Source of the DNA: Staphylococcus taiwanensis
Lineage (GTDB): Bacteria > Bacillota > Bacilli > Staphylococcales > Staphylococcaceae
Length of the DNA: 64,000 bases
Assembly (NCBI GenBank): GCA_020544305.1
Contig: CP058667.1
Coordinates: 1,302,001-1,366,000 of the forward strand
Direction of reading: 5' to 3'
Positions 60,591 through 64,000 of this stretch are shown one piece after another. The notes beneath the pieces are model-generated. The model was given only the letters and a program-made list of their open reading frames with translations. It was not told the origin of the DNA and ran no database searches. A program made the position numbers and the translations under genes. The stretch's first letter is position 1, and each line of letters begins with the position of its first letter.

Positions 60591-61449
60591 GTTAATTGAA
60601 CAAATTAATAATGATCTTGACGGTGTGATTGAAACTTCGCCATTAAATACTAATTTGGAAGAAAGTATGCAATATTCACTCAATGCAGGTGGAAAAAGAA
60701 TTCGACCTTTACTTGTCTTTATAACTCTAAATGTTTTGAATGAAAATTATCAAAAAGGCAAACAAACTGCACTGGCCTTAGAAATGATTCATACGTATTC
60801 ACTGATTCATGACGATTTACCTCCGATGGATAATGATGATTATAGACGAGGCAAGCTCACTAATCATAAAGTTTATGGTGAATGGAAAGCCATTTTAGCA
60901 GGAGATGCACTATTAACTAAAGCGTTTGAATTAATAGCAAATGACCAATTATTAGATAATGATGTTAAAATTAAATTAATATCTAGATTGGCTCATGATA
61001 GTGGTCATCTTGGCATGGTTGGTGGACAAACACTTGATATGCAAAGTGAAAATACACCCGTAGATTTGGCTACACTTGAAAAAATACATAAAGCTAAAAC
61101 GGGTGCATTACTTAAGTTCGCTATTTTAAGTGCAGCAGACATAGCAAAAGCAAACACTACTATTTTAAAAGCATTAGATGAATTTAGTGAACATTTAGGT
61201 TTGATGTTTCAAATTAAAGATGATTTATTAGATGTCTATGGTGATGAATCTAAATTAGGCAAAAAAGTAGGTAGCGATCTTGAAAATCATAAAAGTACAT
61301 ATGTGTCACTCCTTGGTAAAGATGGCGCCGAAAGTAAATTAGACTATCATAGAAATGCTGCAATTGATTCTGTTAATGAACTTGCACCTAATTATGACAT
61401 TCAACCGTTACTTGATATCGTTGAATTATTTTATAACCGTGATCACTAA
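60568..61449 (+). CDS. ispA: Farnesyl diphosphate synthase (polyprenyl synthetase family)
   Basis: Encodes 293 residues. First Asp-rich motif [10 protein letters not shown] with RRGK following, second motif QIKDDLLD, plus the GGKRIRP start; all needed for chain elongation. Makes farnesyl diphosphate for undecaprenol, menaquinone and staphyloxanthin-type products. ATG 60568 is 7 nt after GAGGATG, inside xseB; other ATGs at 60577 and 60583 are near. End of the acc-ispA operon. Confidence 0.95.
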   Translation: MTKMSMNKLIEQINNDLDGVIETSPLNTNLEESMQYSLNAGGKRIRPLLVFITLNVLNENYQKGKQTALALEMIHTYSLIHDDLPPMDNDDYRRGKLTNHKVYGEWKAILAGDALLTKAFELIANDQLLDNDVKIKLISRLAHDSGHLGMVGGQTLDMQSENTPVDLATLEKIHKAKTGALLKFAILSAADIAKANTTILKALDEFSEHLGLMFQIKDDLLDVYGDESKLGKKVGSDLENHKSTYVSLLGKDGAESKLDYHRNAAIDSVNELAPNYDIQPLLDIVELFYNRDH

Positions 61450-61483
61450 ACATAATTAAAAATTAAAGTTGATCAATTATTGA

Positions 61484-61533
61484 TGCGCCTCTTAAGTTGG
61501 ACAAATGATGCTAACTTGAGAGGTGCATTATTA
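61484..61533 (+). terminator. Terminator-like hairpin after ispA
   Basis: TGCGCCTCTTAAGTT (61484-61498) pairs with AACTTGAGAGGTGCA (61513-61527), mostly complete with two wobble/mismatch positions, followed by T/A-rich sequence but no strict T-run. Confidence 0.7.
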
Positions 61534-61697
61534 TTAACTTTTTGCATTTATATTTATAAATTTATACATAAATATAGTGATATACTCTATTTTCAAAAGG
61601 AATTATCATTAAAAATATTAATATAAAATATAGTCATGACAGTCTTTTGTGTGAATCAACTTTAGTAGTCGTTGTATATATATTGTGTTAAAATCAA

Positions 61698-61711
61698 TGT
61701 ATAAATATTCG
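61698..61711 (+). promoter_or_regulatory. Candidate ARG box upstream of argR
   Basis: TGTATAAATATTCG matches 12 of 14 positions of the ARG-box half pattern TGAATWWWWATTCA. It sits 18 bp before the argR start, next to its ribosome site, suggesting autoregulation. Only one box was seen. Confidence 0.45.
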
Positions 61712-61729
61712 AAACCAGGAGTGTTCATA

Positions 61730-62182
61730 ATGGCTAAAAAATCAGTGAGACATATTAAAATCAGAGAAATTATTTCAAGTGAACAGATTGAAACACAAGA
61801 TGAACTTGTTAAACGTCTAAATGAATACGACCTTAATGTTACTCAAGCAACTGTATCACGTGATATAAAAGAACTACAATTAATTAAAGTGCCTGCCCCT
61901 TCAGGTCAATATGTGTATAGTTTACCTAATGACCGTAAATATCATCCGTTAGAAAAATTAGGTCGATATCTCATGGATTCATTCGTAAACATTGAAGGTA
62001 CTGGCAATTTACTAGTACTAAAAACTTTACCAGGGAATGCACAATCTATTGGTGCTATTCTTGATCAAATTGATTGGGAGGAAGTGCTTGGTACTATATG
62101 TGGTGACGATACTTGCCTTTTAATTTGTAAAGATGAGGAAGCAAGTAATACAATTAAAACTAGAATTTTCAATTTATTATAA
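61730..62182 (+). CDS. argR: Arginine repressor ArgR/AhrC
   Basis: Encodes 150 residues. Winged-helix domain with [18 protein letters not shown] and a C-terminal domain with the [13 protein letters not shown] arginine-binding region (GDDT with paired Asp). Hexameric repressor of arginine synthesis and activator of catabolism. CAGGAG lies upstream of ATG 61730. Neighbour of recN as in many Firmicutes. Staphylococci carry several ArgR-type paralogues; this one is at the conserved ahrC-recN locus. Confidence 0.95.
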   Translation: MAKKSVRHIKIREIISSEQIETQDELVKRLNEYDLNVTQATVSRDIKELQLIKVPAPSGQYVYSLPNDRKYHPLEKLGRYLMDSFVNIEGTGNLLVLKTLPGNAQSIGAILDQIDWEEVLGTICGDDTCLLICKDEEASNTIKTRIFNLL

Positions 62183-62197
62183 GGATGCGATGATTTC

Positions 62198-63874
62198 ATG
62201 TTACAAACCTTATCAATAAAACAATTTGCAATTATTGATGAATTAGAAATACACTTTTCAGATGGATTGACAGTACTTAGTGGTGAAACTGGAGCTGGGA
62301 AGTCAATCATCATAGATGCTATTGGTCAATTAATTGGAATGCGTGCTTCATCAGATTATGTTAGACATGGTGAAAAGAAAGCAGTTATTGAAGGCATATT
62401 TGATATTGATAATAGTAAAGATGCTATCAATATACTCCATGAGTTAGATATAGACATTGATGAAGATTTTTTATTAGTTAAGAGGGAAATCTTTAGTTCT
62501 GGAAAAAGTATCTGTAGATTAAATAATCAAATCGTTACACTTCAAGATTTACGTAAAGTAATGCAAGAGCTATTAGATATACACGGTCAACATGAAACAC
62601 AAACTTTATTAAAACAAAAATATCATCTTAAACTCATAGACGATTATGCAGAAGATAAATATTTAAAAACTAAAGATAAGTATCAACAAATATTTAATGA
62701 ATATAAAAATAAGAAAAAAGAATTAGAAGAACTTGAATCAGCTGATCAAGCATTATTACAAAGATTAGATTTAATGAAGTTTCAATTTGAAGAACTTAAA
62801 GAAGCATCATTAAAAGATGGTGAGTCAGAACAACTTGAAATTGATATTCGTAGAATTCAAAATTCTGAAAAATTAAGTTTAGCTCTAAATAATGCTCATA
62901 TTACGTTAACAGATGAGCATGCGATACCAGATAGACTCTATGAATTAAGCAATCATTTGCAATCAATAGATGAAATTCTTCCAGATAAATTTAGTAAATT
63001 GAAAGAGGATATTGATCAGTTTTACTATACATTGGAAGATGCTAAACATGAATTATATGATGAAATGTCAAATACAGAATTCGACGAGCAAATGCTTAAT
63101 GAACTTGAATCACGAATGAATTTACTTAATAATTTAAAACGTAAGTATGGCAAGGACATTAATGAATTAATTAAATATCAAGATAAACTTGAAAATGAAA
63201 TTTCTAAAATTGAGAATTATGAAGAAAGTACATCTCAATTGCGAGAAGAGATTTCAAATTTATACCAACAAGTTATTAAATACGGCAAGTCTCTCTCTAA
63301 AGAACGACGTGAAGTCGCAAGGATACTACGAGATCACATAGTAGCTGAAATACAAAATTTACAAATGAAAGACGCTAATTTAGAAATCTCTTTCCAACCA
63401 TTAGAAACACCAACTATAGAGGGGATTGAATTTGTAGAATTCTTAATTAGCCCTAATAAAGGTGAACCGTTAAAAAGTTTAAATAAAATAGCCTCTGGCG
63501 GTGAATTATCAAGAATCATGTTAGCATTAAAAAGTATTTTTGTTCAATCTCGTGGTCAAACTGCTATTCTTTTTGACGAAGTTGACTCAGGAGTTTCTGG
63601 TCAAGCTGCTCAAAAAATGGCTGAAAAAATGAGAGATATCGCAGAATATATTCAAGTCATTTGTATTTCTCATTTGCCACAAGTTGCTTCAATGAGTGAT
63701 CATCATTTATTAATCAGTAAGGCTTCACTCGATGACCGAACTACGACTCAAGTTAAAGAACTTCAAGATGATGATAAAGTAGATGAAATAGCACGAATGA
63801 TTTCGGGAGCTAGCGTAACAGACTTAACACGTGAAAATGCAAAAGAAATGATTGCCCAAAATCGAAGAAAATAG
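62198..63874 (+). CDS. recN: DNA repair protein RecN
   Basis: Encodes 558 residues of the SMC-like family: Walker A GETGAGKS (29-36), long coiled coil (about 150-370), signature-like ASGGELSRIMLALK and Walker B ILFDEVDSGVSGQ. Acts early at double-strand breaks. It starts 15 bp after argR with AAGGATG upstream. The last 126 bp of the window after it are AT-rich with no gene. Confidence 0.97.
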   Translation: MLQTLSIKQFAIIDELEIHFSDGLTVLSGETGAGKSIIIDAIGQLIGMRASSDYVRHGEKKAVIEGIFDIDNSKDAINILHELDIDIDEDFLLVKREIFSSGKSICRLNNQIVTLQDLRKVMQELLDIHGQHETQTLLKQKYHLKLIDDYAEDKYLKTKDKYQQIFNEYKNKKKELEELESADQALLQRLDLMKFQFEELKEASLKDGESEQLEIDIRRIQNSEKLSLALNNAHITLTDEHAIPDRLYELSNHLQSIDEILPDKFSKLKEDIDQFYYTLEDAKHELYDEMSNTEFDEQMLNELESRMNLLNNLKRKYGKDINELIKYQDKLENEISKIENYEESTSQLREEISNLYQQVIKYGKSLSKERREVARILRDHIVAEIQNLQMKDANLEISFQPLETPTIEGIEFVEFLISPNKGEPLKSLNKIASGGELSRIMLALKSIFVQSRGQTAILFDEVDSGVSGQAAQKMAEKMRDIAEYIQVICISHLPQVASMSDHHLLISKASLDDRTTTQVKELQDDDKVDEIARMISGASVTDLTRENAKEMIAQNRRK

Positions 63875-64000
63875 AAATTTCAACTTGTATATAGAATTAA
63901 CAGTCCAATTATAATTTCAAATTTATAAATAATTAAAATTGATGTAAAATATATAAGTATTACAATTTAAATACTTAATTGAATTAAATTAAGACGAATT

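Overview
This window is low-GC Firmicute chromosome and reads as the core genome of a Staphylococcus. Evidence: the long syntenic run comEB-comEC-holA-rpsT-lepA-hemW-hrcA-grpE-dnaK-dnaJ-prmA-rsmE-mtaB-rpsU, glyS-ccpN-dnaG-rpoD, comG, gcv and acc; proteins resembling Staphylococcus aureus homologues as I remember them; frequent GTG/TTG starts behind strong AGGAGG-type ribosome sites; and a STAR-type (staphylococcal) GC-rich repeat cluster. Many proteins differ from S. aureus at scattered positions, so a coagulase-negative species is likely; the species cannot be fixed by eye. I see no prophage, IS element, CRISPR array, rRNA or tRNA.

Layout. 1-2389: 3' end of comEB and complete comEC (DNA uptake). 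2402-3442 holA; rpsT faces it across a shared terminator. 4128-7251 lepA and hemW, separated by a branched RNA structure. 7278-15198: heat-shock operon hrcA-grpE-dnaK-dnaJ plus prmA, rsmE, mtaB, with both CtsR-type and CIRCE operators at the promoter. 15225-15589 rpsU. 15671-18082 NfeD, FloA and an unknown membrane-anchored coiled-coil protein. 18483-22340 phoH-ybeY-dgkA-cdd-era-recO. 22417-24060 glyS (minus strand) with a glycine T-box. 24145-28861 ccpN-PPDK regulator-dnaG-rpoD. 28862-29658 STAR-type repeats. 29659-33729 trmK, Nif3-like, cshB, nfo. 33824-35983 zinc ABC transporter and zur, with a 14-codon leader ORF. 36245-39491 sodA, pbp3, rpmG. 39503-43692 folate ligase, rhomboid protease, YqgQ, glucokinase, YqgV, metallo-hydrolase. 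43744-47370 seven-gene comG operon, then aroK. 47890-52000 glycine riboswitch and gcvT-gcvPA-gcvPB. 52122-54407 rhodanese, lipM and two unknown envelope proteins. 54511-61449 Xaa-Pro peptidase, efp, then accB-accC-Asp23-nusB-xseA-xseB-ispA. 61730-63874 argR-recN.

How the parts work together. Pseudopilus genes (comG) and the channel (comEC) are both intact here, so the DNA-uptake hardware encoded in this window looks complete. Glycine is sensed twice by RNA, by a T-box on glyS (uncharged tRNA) and a riboswitch on gcv (free glycine). ccpN and the PPDK regulator are paired as in Bacillus. rpoD, dnaG, holA, recO, recN, xseAB and nfo make the window rich in replication and repair functions.

No clearly new multi-gene system was found. 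The best leads are small: two genes (dgkA, ccpN) whose conserved N-termini have no ATG/GTG/TTG and seem to start at ATT and ATA; an ordered array of 56-58 bp STAR-like units after rpoD; a hairpin that buries the comGA ribosome-binding site; a tiny leader ORF overlapping the zinc permease start; and perfect inverted repeats before rpoD and accB.
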